Source of the DNA: JAUMBM01 sp964441755
GTDB taxonomy: Bacteria; Bacteroidota; Bacteroidia; Chitinophagales; Saprospiraceae
NCBI GenBank assembly: GCA_964441755.1
Contig: CAYTVG010000003.1
Location: 62,001 to 126,000 of the forward strand
DNA: 64,000 nt
Direction of reading: 5' to 3'
The notes beneath the pieces were generated by a model. It searched no databases and was not told the origin of the DNA. It saw nothing but the letters and a program-made list of their open reading frames with translations. The first letter of the stretch is position 1. Every line of letters begins with the position of its first letter. Shown here one piece after another: positions 18,202-26,216 of this stretch. Made by a program: the position numbers and the translations under genes.

Positions 18202-19683
18202 ATGCTTGTTGCTATGAAACATATACGATCGATCGCTGTGAGTTTGCTGACAGCCAGCGCATTGCTGCTGTCTGCCTGCCAGGACGTGCTCGAGCGCGAG
18301 CCGCAGGGTGTGTTTACACTGGCCAATTTTTTTGAAAACGAAGAGCATGCTGTGCTGGCTACCAATGCTGTATACAACTACCTCCGCAACTGGGAAGTAC
18401 ATGTGTTCAGTTACATTGGCATGACGGATATAGCCAGCGATGATGCAGACAAAGGTAGTTTTCCGGCCGATGCATTTTTCTTACAGGAACTGGATGATTT
18501 CACGCACAACGCTACAAATATTGCTCCACAGACTGTCTGGGGTGGTTATTATACGGGCATTTTTAGGGCGAATTTGGCAATTGACGGCATTCCCAAAGTT
18601 CCGGAAATGGATGAGAACCTTCGCGCCCGACTCATCGGTGAGTGTAAGTTTCTCCGGGCCTATTATTACTTCAACCTTGTTCGATGGTTTGGCGATTTGC
18701 CGCTGATTACCCAACCGTTCCCGGAAAATTTTGAAATTCCCCGCACTCCCAAGGATAAAATATATGAACAAATTATAGCAGACCTGGAGGATGCTGCTGC
18801 AGTCCTTCCATTGCGCTCCGTACAGGCTCCATCGGATCTGGGTCGTGCGACCAGCGGAGCGGCTAAGGGAATGTTGGCAAAAGTATACCTGACTTTGGGC
18901 AATTTCCCGGAAGCTGAGCGCTATGCGCTGGAGGTTATCAATTCAGGGCAGTACAGCTTATGGCCTGACTACTCGACCCTTTTCATGGAAGAAGGCGAGA
19001 ACAGTCAGGAGAGTCTCTTTGAAGTTCAGGCGGCCGCGTATGAGCAGGGCGGAGGTGGGAGCCAGTACTCAGAAGTGCAGGGTGTTCGCGGAAGTCCCAA
19101 TTTAGGCTGGGGATTTAACCGTCCGAGTAACAACCTTGTTAGTTCTTATGAGCCCGGAGATCCACGCAGGGAAGCGACCATCCTGTACGTGGGTGAGGTG
19201 CTGCCAGATGGATCTGCCATCGTGGTTGACAATCCGGACATCATAGGCGAGCGCTACAACCAGAAGGCCTGGCGTCCCATGCCCGTAGGGGGCAATGGCA
19301 ACGGTGGTGCCAATATTATGATTTTACGCTACGCAGACATCTTACTGATAGCTGCAGAAGCACTCAATGAAAACAATAAGCCTGAACAGGCACTCATCTA
19401 CCTCAATCAGGTTCGCGCACGGGCCAGAGCGGGTTCCAATGTATTGCCAAACGTAACGATCACCAACAAAGATCAACTTCGGCAGCGTATCTGGCGTGAG
19501 CGCCGCTCAGAGCTGGCTATGGAGCAAGTACGCTGGTTTGATCTGGCGCGCCAGAACAGGCTGGCAGAAGTATTGCAGGCAGCAGGTAAAAATTTTGTAA
19601 CAGGCAAACATGAGCTTTGGCCGATACCCCAAAACGATATAGACCTGAGCAACGGGGTGCTTACACAGAATCCGGGTTACTAA
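18202..19683 (+). CDS. SusD/RagB-family glycan-binding lipoprotein
   Basis: This 493-residue lipoprotein has a signal peptide ending LLLSAC (lipobox). It forms the lid of the SusC barrel and binds the glycan at the cell surface. Family features are the N-terminal LEREPQG, the TPR-like helices with ECKFLRAYYYFNLVRWFGD, ATSGAAKGMLAKVYLTLG, and the C-terminal RYADILLIAAEALNE, LNQVRARARAG and IWRERRSELAMEQVRWFDL. It starts 12 bases after susC and is followed by a terminator, marking the end of the operon. A start at 18214 (MKHIRS) would shorten the signal peptide by four residues. Confidence 0.95.
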   Translation: MLVAMKHIRSIAVSLLTASALLLSACQDVLEREPQGVFTLANFFENEEHAVLATNAVYNYLRNWEVHVFSYIGMTDIASDDADKGSFPADAFFLQELDDFTHNATNIAPQTVWGGYYTGIFRANLAIDGIPKVPEMDENLRARLIGECKFLRAYYYFNLVRWFGDLPLITQPFPENFEIPRTPKDKIYEQIIADLEDAAAVLPLRSVQAPSDLGRATSGAAKGMLAKVYLTLGNFPEAERYALEVINSGQYSLWPDYSTLFMEEGENSQESLFEVQAAAYEQGGGGSQYSEVQGVRGSPNLGWGFNRPSNNLVSSYEPGDPRREATILYVGEVLPDGSAIVVDNPDIIGERYNQKAWRPMPVGGNGNGGANIMILRYADILLIAAEALNENNKPEQALIYLNQVRARARAGSNVLPNVTITNKDQLRQRIWRERRSELAMEQVRWFDLARQNRLAEVLQAAGKNFVTGKHELWPIPQNDIDLSNGVLTQNPGY

Positions 19684-19721
19684 ACCCCACAAAATTGTGT
19701 TGATGAAAGCTTCATGAGCCG

Positions 19722-19756
19722 TGGTCGCCCCGTTAAGCGGGGCGGCCATTTTTATT
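19722..19756 (+). terminator. Rho-independent terminator after susD
   Basis: An 11-bp stem TGGTCGCCCCG / CGGGGCGGCCA, with one G-U pair in plus-strand RNA, closes a TTAAG loop and is followed by TTTTTATTTTT. It ends the glycan operon. The convergent coaE gene stops at 19752, inside the T-tract. Confidence 0.88.
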
Positions 19757-20342
19757 TTTCGGTGAGCAGGCTATGGTGAATATGCAACACCTGAGATATT
19801 AAAGAATGCTGTCCGTCGTTGACAATTACAAAATTGGCCCTCGCTACTTTTTCCTCCTCCGGCAACTGCCGGGCGATGCGAGCTTCCACCTCTTCACGGC
19901 TACAATGGTCGCGCTGCATTACACGCTCAATCCGCACTGGCAGGGGCGCCGTGACGGTTATCATGCTGTCCATTTTTTGGTAGCCACCGCTTTCAAACAG
20001 CAAAGCAGCTTCATACAATGTGTAGGGCACTGATGACTGACTTGCATGCCACTGCTCACTATGTGTAGCCACAACAGGATGTACCAGCGCATTTAGTTGC
20101 TGCAGCAATGCAGGTTGTTGAAAAACACGTCCTGCTATCCACCGGCTATTGAGTTGTCCTTTGGGCAGGTAGGCTTCTGCGCCCAATAATACCACGACCC
20201 CCTCCCTGAGCCTCTCATCGTGAACCATCAGCCATTTGGCCTGCTGATCGGCATAATACACAGGAATTCCAAGTTGCTCAAAAACAACACAAACAGTTGA
20301 TTTACCGCTACCTATACCCCCTGTAATGCCTACTCTTTTCAT
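19752..20342 (-). CDS. coaE: Dephospho-CoA kinase
   Basis: This 196-residue cytoplasmic enzyme phosphorylates dephospho-CoA in the last step of CoA synthesis. The P-loop GITGGIGSGKST lies at residues 5-16, and IPVYYADQQAKWL carries the catalytic DxxA/H region. LNALVHPVV and MQRDHCSREEVEARIARQ match the CoA-domain and lid helices. I chose the start at 20342 because the family begins MxRVGITGG. It is convergent with susD and divergent from the PorP/SprF gene. Confidence 0.95.
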   Translation of the reverse strand: MKRVGITGGIGSGKSTVCVVFEQLGIPVYYADQQAKWLMVHDERLREGVVVLLGAEAYLPKGQLNSRWIAGRVFQQPALLQQLNALVHPVVATHSEQWHASQSSVPYTLYEAALLFESGGYQKMDSMITVTAPLPVRIERVMQRDHCSREEVEARIARQLPEEEKVARANFVIVNDGQHSLISQVLHIHHSLLTEK

Positions 20343-20443
20343 AAACCGCGTCTTTGTCGCCACAATATCAGAAAAGCTTTGTAAATTATCGGTCGAAATG
20401 AACCAAATCAACCAACAGCAAACCAAAACCTTCAGTACCGAGC

Positions 20444-21448
20444 ATGCGCACGAGCCTACTGCTGCTGATTATTTGCCTCCTACAGCTAGTCGTTGCAGGA
20501 CAAGATTTGCACTTTACCCAATCGGGTATAGTGCCGGTACTGCATGATCCTTCACAGGCTGCTGCCTTTGAGGGTGATGTAAGGTTTAGCAGTATCTACA
20601 GGCAACAATGGCAATCAGTACCCATACCTTTTCGAAGTTTTGCAGCCGTTGTAGAGAGTCATTTGCCCATGCCGATCCAGCTGCCAGGCAGATTGGGCTG
20701 GGCCTTAAATTTTCAAAATGATCAGGCCGGTGATGGTCAGCTCAACTGGACCACAGTGGGCGGCAGAGCCGCTTACCGGCTACCTTTGGGAAGCTTCGAA
20801 ATAGCTGCGGGTGCAGGAATTGATCTGGGGCAGCGCGCATTTGATCCATTGCGGCTACAGCTGGGCGATCAATATGATGGAGAGCTTTTTGACCCCTCCA
20901 ACCCGACGGCCGAGTTCTTTGAGCGAAGCAGCACCTCTTATGCCAGCCTGCACGCAGGCCTTGGCCTTTTTTTTACCCCCACTGACCGCAGAGACCGCCT
21001 GTGGGCGGGTCTGTCCGCTAATCACCTCAATAAGCCCGTGATTGGTTTTTGGAGCGACATTGCTAGTGTCAGGCCCATGCTAATAAAGCTTCAACTACAG
21101 GCCAATGTCGAGATCAGCGACCGACAGGACATAGTAGGCTGGTTGCAGGCGCAGAAGCAGGGACCTTATCGGGAAGCCATGCTTATGGGCGGCATGCGGC
21201 ATTTTACAGCAACCGCGGCGGCTGAAACACTTTACCTGACGCTGGCGGCCGGCTACCGTCTGGCAGATGCTGCCTTGTTATGCATGCAATTGGGCAATGC
21301 CCGCTGGCAAGCCTCCCTGAGCTATGACATAAACACCTCTGCCTTCCGTGTGGCCACACAAGGAAGGGGAGGACCAGAGATATCTTTCCAATACATTATC
21401 AACCGGGTACACCCACCTGATTCCTTCAAGTCATGCCCCATCTTCTGA
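20444..21448 (+). CDS. PorP/SprF family outer-membrane protein
   Basis: This 334-residue exported protein belongs to the PorP/SprF family of T9SS-associated outer-membrane beta-barrels. The signal peptide ends VVAGQ, followed by the family opening DLHFTQSGIVPVLHDPSQAA and FSSIYRQQWQSVPIPF. The rest alternates hydrophobic and polar residues with aromatic strand ends (LGWALNFQND, ISFQYIIN). Family members help secrete or attach T9SS cargo and are usually paired with an OmpA-type protein, as here: the next gene overlaps it by 16 bases, suggesting translational coupling. No giant SprB-like adhesin is adjacent. Confidence 0.9.
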   Translation: MRTSLLLLIICLLQLVVAGQDLHFTQSGIVPVLHDPSQAAAFEGDVRFSSIYRQQWQSVPIPFRSFAAVVESHLPMPIQLPGRLGWALNFQNDQAGDGQLNWTTVGGRAAYRLPLGSFEIAAGAGIDLGQRAFDPLRLQLGDQYDGELFDPSNPTAEFFERSSTSYASLHAGLGLFFTPTDRRDRLWAGLSANHLNKPVIGFWSDIASVRPMLIKLQLQANVEISDRQDIVGWLQAQKQGPYREAMLMGGMRHFTATAAAETLYLTLAAGYRLADAALLCMQLGNARWQASLSYDINTSAFRVATQGRGGPEISFQYIINRVHPPDSFKSCPIF

Positions 21449-23430
21449 TCATCATAGCAGTGGTACTGTCTACAGCAGCCAGCTCCAGCCAGCTATTGGG
21501 CCAAAGTTACCAAGCCTGGTATCGCGCTGGGGAAGAAGCCATGCGCGATGAAGATTATTATGCTGCATTATACTACTATGAGCAGGCGATGGCACGAAGA
21601 CCCGATCCGGCCGCCTGGTATGCAGCAGGTAAAGCTGCCATGGAATTTCAGGCATGGGAACTGGCAGCCGGCTATTTCAGTCGAGTGCTCGATTCTCCGG
21701 GAGCAGCTGCCTATCCGGAAGCATCGCTCTGGCTATCCGTCTGTAGTATGGGACAAGGCCTGTATGACTCAGCCTGCATACTGTTGCAAACAATATCCGC
21801 TACAGAAACATCATTTACACCTTTGGTGCTGCAACGAATGCAGCTGGTACGGCAATCGTGTGAGATGATGCAGAAGCCTGACAGCACTGACAATGCATGG
21901 ATTGTGCGTCGGTTGGGGCGTGAAGTCAACAGCCCCTTTTCTGAATTTGGTACACATTGGCGTGCCGACAGTCTTTATTTTAGTTCCTATCGCTATGACT
22001 GGCCAAAAGACAAACATCGGCCCGTACGCAAGCAGGCCAAAGTAATGATGGTGAAAGGGCAGGGGAGAGGGAGGCCTATGGGTGGCGCCTTTAATTCGGA
22101 TACCTTACACACCGCCCATACAGCGATTAGTGCTGATGGCCAGCAGCTGTATTTTACCATCTGTAAATTTAGTTCCAAAGCAGCCATACAATGCCAGCTT
22201 GCCTGGCGCGGACGCGACCGGCGCGGACGCTGGCAGGACAGTTATCAGTTGCTGCCTGCGCCGGTAAATTTACCAGGTTTTACAACAACGCAGCCCGCGC
22301 TTGGGCTTGACAGCCTGAGTGGTAAAGAATGGCTTTTCTTTGTCAGCGATCGTCCTGGCGGTAGCGGGGGGCTTGATTTGTGGAAAGTAGCGGTGCCCGC
22401 AGCAAAAGAAACCTGGGGTCAACCATTGCCTATTGAGGCATTAAATTCACCCTTTGACGATCTGACACCTTTTTTTCATACTCCTCAACAGCGCCTCTAC
22501 TTCAGTTCCGACGGCTATCCGGGAATGGGAGGTTACGATCTGTTCAGTGCCGGCTGGCAGGCAGACAGCAGTTGGTCGGCCCCGCAGCATCTTGGGACAG
22601 AGCTTAACTCCGCTTACAACGATGTGTATCTTTACCTGCGCGACGACGGTCTGGGTGGATGGATAAGCTCTAACAGACCTGGTGGTGCCTGGCTTGACGA
22701 GCGAAGTCGCAGCTGTTGTCTGGATATTTTCAGCTTCAGCCCCAAGCCACCTCCGGTAGTATCCACGCAAGCTGTAGCAGCAACCCCTGCAAGCGATCCT
22801 GACTCGACTTCGGTGCTGGCGGATAAACAACCAACAGAAGAACCAACCTTCGATGAATTAAGTGATTTTCTCCCCCTGGCTCTTTACTTCGACAACGATG
22901 AGCCCGACCGCAGGAGCAGAAAGACAACTACCAATCAGGCATACGCAACGACCTACCAGCGCTATGCGCAACAGCAATCCGCTTACAGGCATAAAATACA
23001 GCAGGGGCTGATAGCTGAGGAATCTCAACTGGCCGCAGAGCGGATTGATCAGTTTTTTGAAGAAGAAGTGAAACGCGGATACCAGCAGCTGGAGCTTTTT
23101 TCTGCCTTGCTGCTCCACCGCCTGGAGGCAGCGCATCGCGTTGAAATATTCATTAAAGGGTATACAAGTCCGCGTGCACAAAGTGATTACAACCTGGCTT
23201 TAGGCAAGCGTCGTGTTGCTTCTGCGAGATTACACTTTGAGCAATGGCGTGAGGGGATACTGCAACCTTACATCAACAGCGGGCAACTAAAGATTGCCGA
23301 AGTATCTTTTGGTGAAACCAAGGCAGCCACGGGGATATCTGACGACCTGACCGACGAACGAGGCTCTATTTACAGTCCTGCAGCTGCACGGGAACGCAGA
23401 GTAGAAATCGTAAGCGTCAAAGAAGACTAA
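21433..23430 (+). CDS. TPR/PD40/OmpA-like envelope protein, PorE-like
   Basis: This 665-residue exported protein has a signal peptide (ending SSQLLGQ), TPR-like helices (about 25-140), PD40 propeller repeats (about 155-430, with VSDRPGGSGGLDLW, SSDGYPGMGGYDLF and SSNRPGGAWL) and a C-terminal OmpA-like peptidoglycan-binding region (about 470-665). The OmpA part begins LALYFDNDEPD and resumes at VEIFIKGYTSPRAQSDYNLALGKRRV, ending ARERRVEIV, with an insertion of roughly 80 residues after its first strand. It overlaps the PorP/SprF gene by 16 bases. The pair likely anchors a T9SS part to peptidoglycan. It ends four bases from the convergent SUI1 gene, with no terminator between. Confidence 0.88.
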   Translation: MPHLLIIIAVVLSTAASSSQLLGQSYQAWYRAGEEAMRDEDYYAALYYYEQAMARRPDPAAWYAAGKAAMEFQAWELAAGYFSRVLDSPGAAAYPEASLWLSVCSMGQGLYDSACILLQTISATETSFTPLVLQRMQLVRQSCEMMQKPDSTDNAWIVRRLGREVNSPFSEFGTHWRADSLYFSSYRYDWPKDKHRPVRKQAKVMMVKGQGRGRPMGGAFNSDTLHTAHTAISADGQQLYFTICKFSSKAAIQCQLAWRGRDRRGRWQDSYQLLPAPVNLPGFTTTQPALGLDSLSGKEWLFFVSDRPGGSGGLDLWKVAVPAAKETWGQPLPIEALNSPFDDLTPFFHTPQQRLYFSSDGYPGMGGYDLFSAGWQADSSWSAPQHLGTELNSAYNDVYLYLRDDGLGGWISSNRPGGAWLDERSRSCCLDIFSFSPKPPPVVSTQAVAATPASDPDSTSVLADKQPTEEPTFDELSDFLPLALYFDNDEPDRRSRKTTTNQAYATTYQRYAQQQSAYRHKIQQGLIAEESQLAAERIDQFFEEEVKRGYQQLELFSALLLHRLEAAHRVEIFIKGYTSPRAQSDYNLALGKRRVASARLHFEQWREGILQPYINSGQLKIAEVSFGETKAATGISDDLTDERGSIYSPAAARERRVEIVSVKED

Positions 23431-23434
23431 ATGA

Positions 23435-23785
23435 TTACCCCCCGGATCGTTTGGTCTGGCTATATCCTTTCTCCAATAACCATTGAACAACTTTATCACG
23501 CTGATCACCCTGAACCAGAATTTCACCGTCTTTGGCAGATCCTCCAACACCACACCTGTTCTTGAGCAACTTACCCAGCTCAGCAAGATCAGCTTCTTTA
23601 CCTACAAAGCCGGTAATTAATGTTACTGCCTTACCTGCCCGCTGCTTCCTGTCAAGCGACACACGCAGCTTTTGCTGCTGCGGAGGCAGGGTGTCAGCCT
23701 CTTCTGCTTGCTCATAACTATACTCAAAATCAGGATCTGTACTAAAAACGATCCCTTCCCGCCTACCGTGTTTTCCTTTAGCCAT
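23435..23785 (-). CDS. SUI1/eIF1-family translation initiation factor
   Basis: This 116-residue protein matches the bacterial YciH/SUI1 family, small eIF1-like proteins that can influence start-codon selection. The SUI1 fold covers about residues 38-112: LRVSLDRKQRAGKAVTLITGF, LGKLLKNRCGVGGSAKDGEI and VQGDQRDKVVQWLLEKGY. The N-terminus is a basic and acidic tail. Length is normal. It converges tightly with the upstream OmpA-type gene. Role in this organism is inferred from family only. Confidence 0.93.
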   Translation of the reverse strand: MAKGKHGRREGIVFSTDPDFEYSYEQAEEADTLPPQQQKLRVSLDRKQRAGKAVTLITGFVGKEADLAELGKLLKNRCGVGGSAKDGEILVQGDQRDKVVQWLLEKGYSQTKRSGG

Positions 23786-23897
23786 AGCGAAAAATCAATT
23801 ATTGTCGTGGCAGGCCGCTGTACAGCCCTGTGATACTGCAGCAAAACCACGTTTTCGGTAACAATTGTAGCAGGAGCATTGTTGCACATTGCACAAG

Positions 23898-24698
23898 TTA
23901 CTGCCCGAGTTCTTCAGCACGCTGGCGGGCAGCCAATACACCTTCTATGATATGGTTTTCCAGCTGCTGTGCGCTAAAAAACCGCATAGCAGCTTCCGTA
24001 GTACCTCCCTTAGAACTTACCCGGGCAATCCATTCCTCACAACTAGCCGTATTTTTGCTGTACAGATCAACAGCCCCTCTGAATGTCTGACCAACCAGCA
24101 ATTCTGCTTCCGACTCACTGAAACCCATGGATTTGGCTGCCTTAATCATAGCATTCATGAAATAAAAAACGTAAGCAGGACCACTGCCACTGATGGCAGT
24201 AGCAGCATCAATAAACTTTTCATCCTCAACATAGATAGCCTTTCCCGTCGTATTCAGAAGATTTTGTACCGTTACCAATTCGATGCGGGTAACCTCTTCA
24301 CTGGAAGTAAATGCCGTCATGCCCATCCCTGTCTGAGCCGGCAGATTGGGCATAGCCCGAATCACTTTGGTGACGCCTAGCGCTTGTTGAATCGCCTCCA
24401 TGCGAATACCCGCCATGATGGACAGGTAGACCTGTTGAGGATCCGCCAGCGGCCGGAGGCTCTCAAATAAGGCAGCAGTATCCTGCGGTTTGACAGCGAG
24501 TACAATCAAATCAGCCTGTTGAAGACAATCGACGGGGCTGCTATAAATACGCCCCAGCTGGCGTGTGGCCAAGTCTGCTGCCTTCTCAGGCGATTTTTCC
24601 AAAATCATCATGTCTGAAGCCTGCGCTATGTGTGCGCGCAAAAAGCTTTGCGCATAGGTGAGGCCCATATTGCCGCCACCGATAACTAATATTTTCAT
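23898..24698 (-). CDS. proC: Pyrroline-5-carboxylate reductase
   Basis: This 266-residue cytoplasmic enzyme reduces pyrroline-5-carboxylate to proline with NAD(P)H. It has the Rossmann opening MKILVIGGGNMGLTYA, AVKPQD, RAMPNLPAQTGMG and the dimerisation/active-site segment AISGSGPAYVFYFMNAM, then GQTFRGAVDL and SKGGTTEAAM. I chose the start at 24698 because the family begins directly with the Rossmann strand. A -7 element TACCTTTG on the minus strand lies 35 bases upstream. Confidence 0.95.
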   Translation of the reverse strand: MKILVIGGGNMGLTYAQSFLRAHIAQASDMMILEKSPEKAADLATRQLGRIYSSPVDCLQQADLIVLAVKPQDTAALFESLRPLADPQQVYLSIMAGIRMEAIQQALGVTKVIRAMPNLPAQTGMGMTAFTSSEEVTRIELVTVQNLLNTTGKAIYVEDEKFIDAATAISGSGPAYVFYFMNAMIKAAKSMGFSESEAELLVGQTFRGAVDLYSKNTASCEEWIARVSSKGGTTEAAMRFFSAQQLENHIIEGVLAARQRAEELGQ

Positions 24699-24732
24699 TG
24701 GCTTTTGTTGGGGTGAAAGTAATCTTCTCTCA

Positions 24733-24740
24733 CAAAGGTA
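24733..24740 (-). promoter_or_regulatory. Putative -7 element of proC
   Basis: Read on the minus strand this is TACCTTTG, a match to TAnnTTTG, 35 bases before the proC start. No TTG is found at the ideal spacing. Confidence 0.5.
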
Positions 24741-24834
24741 ATCATTATGAACCAATTGCATTCGTCACTGTATACGCCCCTTGAAAAAAGTAGCAGGCTG
24801 CGAAAAAAAAACAAAAAACACTACCCCTCATTAA

Positions 24835-24846
24835 ATGTAGATACAT
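24835..24846. promoter_or_regulatory. Candidate MarR operator upstream of marR
   Basis: ATGTAGATACAT has the form ATGTA-NN-TACAT. Its last base is the first base of the -7 element at 24846-24853, and it lies just before the marR start. The same form recurs at 25335-25346 upstream of yceI. Autoregulation is inferred. Confidence 0.55.
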
Positions 24847-24853
24847 ATATTTG
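24846..24853 (+). promoter_or_regulatory. -7 element TATATTTG of marR
   Basis: TATATTTG matches the Bacteroidota -7 consensus and ends four bases before the marR ATG at 24858. Transcription would start near the ATG, suggesting a leaderless or nearly leaderless mRNA. Confidence 0.6.
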
Positions 24854-24857
24854 CAGC

Positions 24858-25313
24858 ATGAAAATAGAACAGGCCATACAACAGAAAAAATTTCGGAGTG
24901 AGCAACACAAAGCGCACATCAATGTGTTGTATACAGCTGCCTGGCTCAGCCTACAGATGACCCGCATGTTAAAACCCTATGGCATTACTTCGCAGCAATT
25001 TAACATACTACGTATACTCAAGGGATTATACCCCGAGCCGGCCACTATCAAATTGCTGACCTCCCGGATGATTGACAAAACCTCCAATACTTCCAGACTG
25101 GTTGATAAATTGTTGGCTAAAGGTCTGCTGGATCGAATTGAGTGTAGCCAGGACAGACGCAGAGTAGACATACGCATAACTGATAAAGGCTTAGAATTAA
25201 TTAATTTGGCCAGTGAAAAATTGAACCTCCTGGAGGAGGGGATGTTTCAGCTTGACGACGCAGAAGCAAGTGACTTAAACAAGCTGCTTGATAAAATGCG
25301 CACCAACGAGTAA
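24858..25313 (+). CDS. MarR-family transcriptional regulator
   Basis: This 151-residue protein is a MarR-type winged-helix regulator, normally a dimer that leaves its operator on ligand binding. The DNA-binding domain spans about residues 45-110: ITSQQFNILRILKGLYPEP, the recognition-helix region MIDKTSNTSRLVDKLLAKGL and the wing IECSQDRRRVDIRITDKG. N- and C-terminal helices form the dimer interface. I chose the start at 24858 over an in-frame ATG at 24747 because it fits the family length and directly follows a -7 element. It sits 72 bases upstream of yceI, a common partner in Bacteroidota, with similar palindromes before both genes. Confidence 0.92.
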   Translation: MKIEQAIQQKKFRSEQHKAHINVLYTAAWLSLQMTRMLKPYGITSQQFNILRILKGLYPEPATIKLLTSRMIDKTSNTSRLVDKLLAKGLLDRIECSQDRRRVDIRITDKGLELINLASEKLNLLEEGMFQLDDAEASDLNKLLDKMRTNE

Positions 25314-25334
25314 ACTTTTTTTTCATCCATTTGT

Positions 25335-25346
25335 ATGTATATACAT
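25335..25346. promoter_or_regulatory. Candidate MarR operator upstream of yceI
   Basis: ATGTATATACAT is a perfect 12-base palindrome with the same ATGTA-NN-TACAT form as the site before marR, exactly 500 bases away. It lies in the 72-base gap before yceI, where a promoter would be expected. Confidence 0.55.
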
Positions 25347-25385
25347 CTGTTGTAAATACTTTTTAAATCAATAAACCTAACAATT

Positions 25386-25976
25386 ATGAACCGTATCCTT
25401 TTGGGACTCGCTGTAGCGTTTGGCATTACAGCCATTTCTTTCAGCACGGCAGTTGTCAACAAGACCGTAGACGTTAGCCAGAGTAACATTGTGTGGAAAG
25501 CATACAAAGTCACTGGTGCTCATGAAGGCAACATCAAGCTAAAGAGTGGTTCACTGCAAGTGCAGGATGGCAAGCTCATGGGTGGAAGCTTTGTCGTCAA
25601 CATGAATTCGATTACCTGTACCGACCTGACAGGGGGCACTGCTGACAAGCTGGTAGGCCACCTGAAGTCAGCTGATTTTTTTGATGCAGCCAATCATCCG
25701 GAAGCTACTTTTGTTATCACGCAAGTTGTAAGTCGCGGTACGCCAGGTGCATACCGCGTAACGGGTAATATTACTATTAAAAACATCACCAAGCCTGTGC
25801 GTTTCAATGTTGACTTAGGCGAAGAGAAAGGCCGCACTACAGCTACGGCAGCTTTCAAGCTGGATCGCAGCGACTTTGACGTACGCTTTGGTTCAGGATC
25901 TTTCTTTGAAGACCTTGGTGACAGGACCATTTACGACGAATTTGATCTCGAAGTAAAGCTGGTAACAGCTCAGTAA
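25386..25976 (+). CDS. YceI-family periplasmic protein
   Basis: This 196-residue protein belongs to the YceI family, small lipocalin-like barrels that bind isoprenoid-type lipids. It has a signal peptide (about residues 1-22) and the family pattern: VDVSQSNIVWKAYKVTGAHEG, the strand GGSFVVNMNSITC, LVGHLKSADFFDAANHPEATF, GNITIKNITKPVRFNVDL and DRSDFDVRFG. Length is typical. It follows marR and ends with a strong terminator, so marR-yceI appear to be one control unit. The bound ligand here is unknown. Confidence 0.93.
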   Translation: MNRILLGLAVAFGITAISFSTAVVNKTVDVSQSNIVWKAYKVTGAHEGNIKLKSGSLQVQDGKLMGGSFVVNMNSITCTDLTGGTADKLVGHLKSADFFDAANHPEATFVITQVVSRGTPGAYRVTGNITIKNITKPVRFNVDLGEEKGRTTATAAFKLDRSDFDVRFGSGSFFEDLGDRTIYDEFDLEVKLVTAQ

Positions 25977-26001
25977 GCTATTTTTGCCGTTTATTCAGGT
26001 T

Positions 26002-26050
26002 AAAAGAGAGAGCCACAGTGCAGCGATGCTGCCTGTGGCTCTCTCTTTTT
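26002..26050 (+). terminator. Terminator after yceI
   Basis: A stem of about 22 bp, AAAAGAGAGAGCCACAG... pairing with its complement, has one bulged base and a GAT loop, and runs into TTTTTT. The A-run on the left also makes it usable in the other direction. Confidence 0.88.
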
Positions 26051-26113
26051 TGTTAAAAATCTGCCCCTGCAGATAATGTGTTACCTCAGAAATTTGCGAA
26101 TGCGCCCTAAAGG

Positions 26114-26144
26114 TTGAAAAAAAAGTAGGACTTGATTATCTTTG
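26114..26144 (+). promoter_or_regulatory. Promoter of the sensor kinase
   Basis: TTG at 26114-26116, 20 bases, then TATCTTTG at 26137-26144. This matches the Bacteroidota promoter and predicts a leader of about 65 bases before the ATG at 26217. Confidence 0.7.
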
Positions 26145-26216
26145 ACTAACGGAAAGGCCATTTGGCTGATAATGAGCATGACATTGCCTATCCGGAGGCA
26201 ACCCCGCTGAGCAGGC

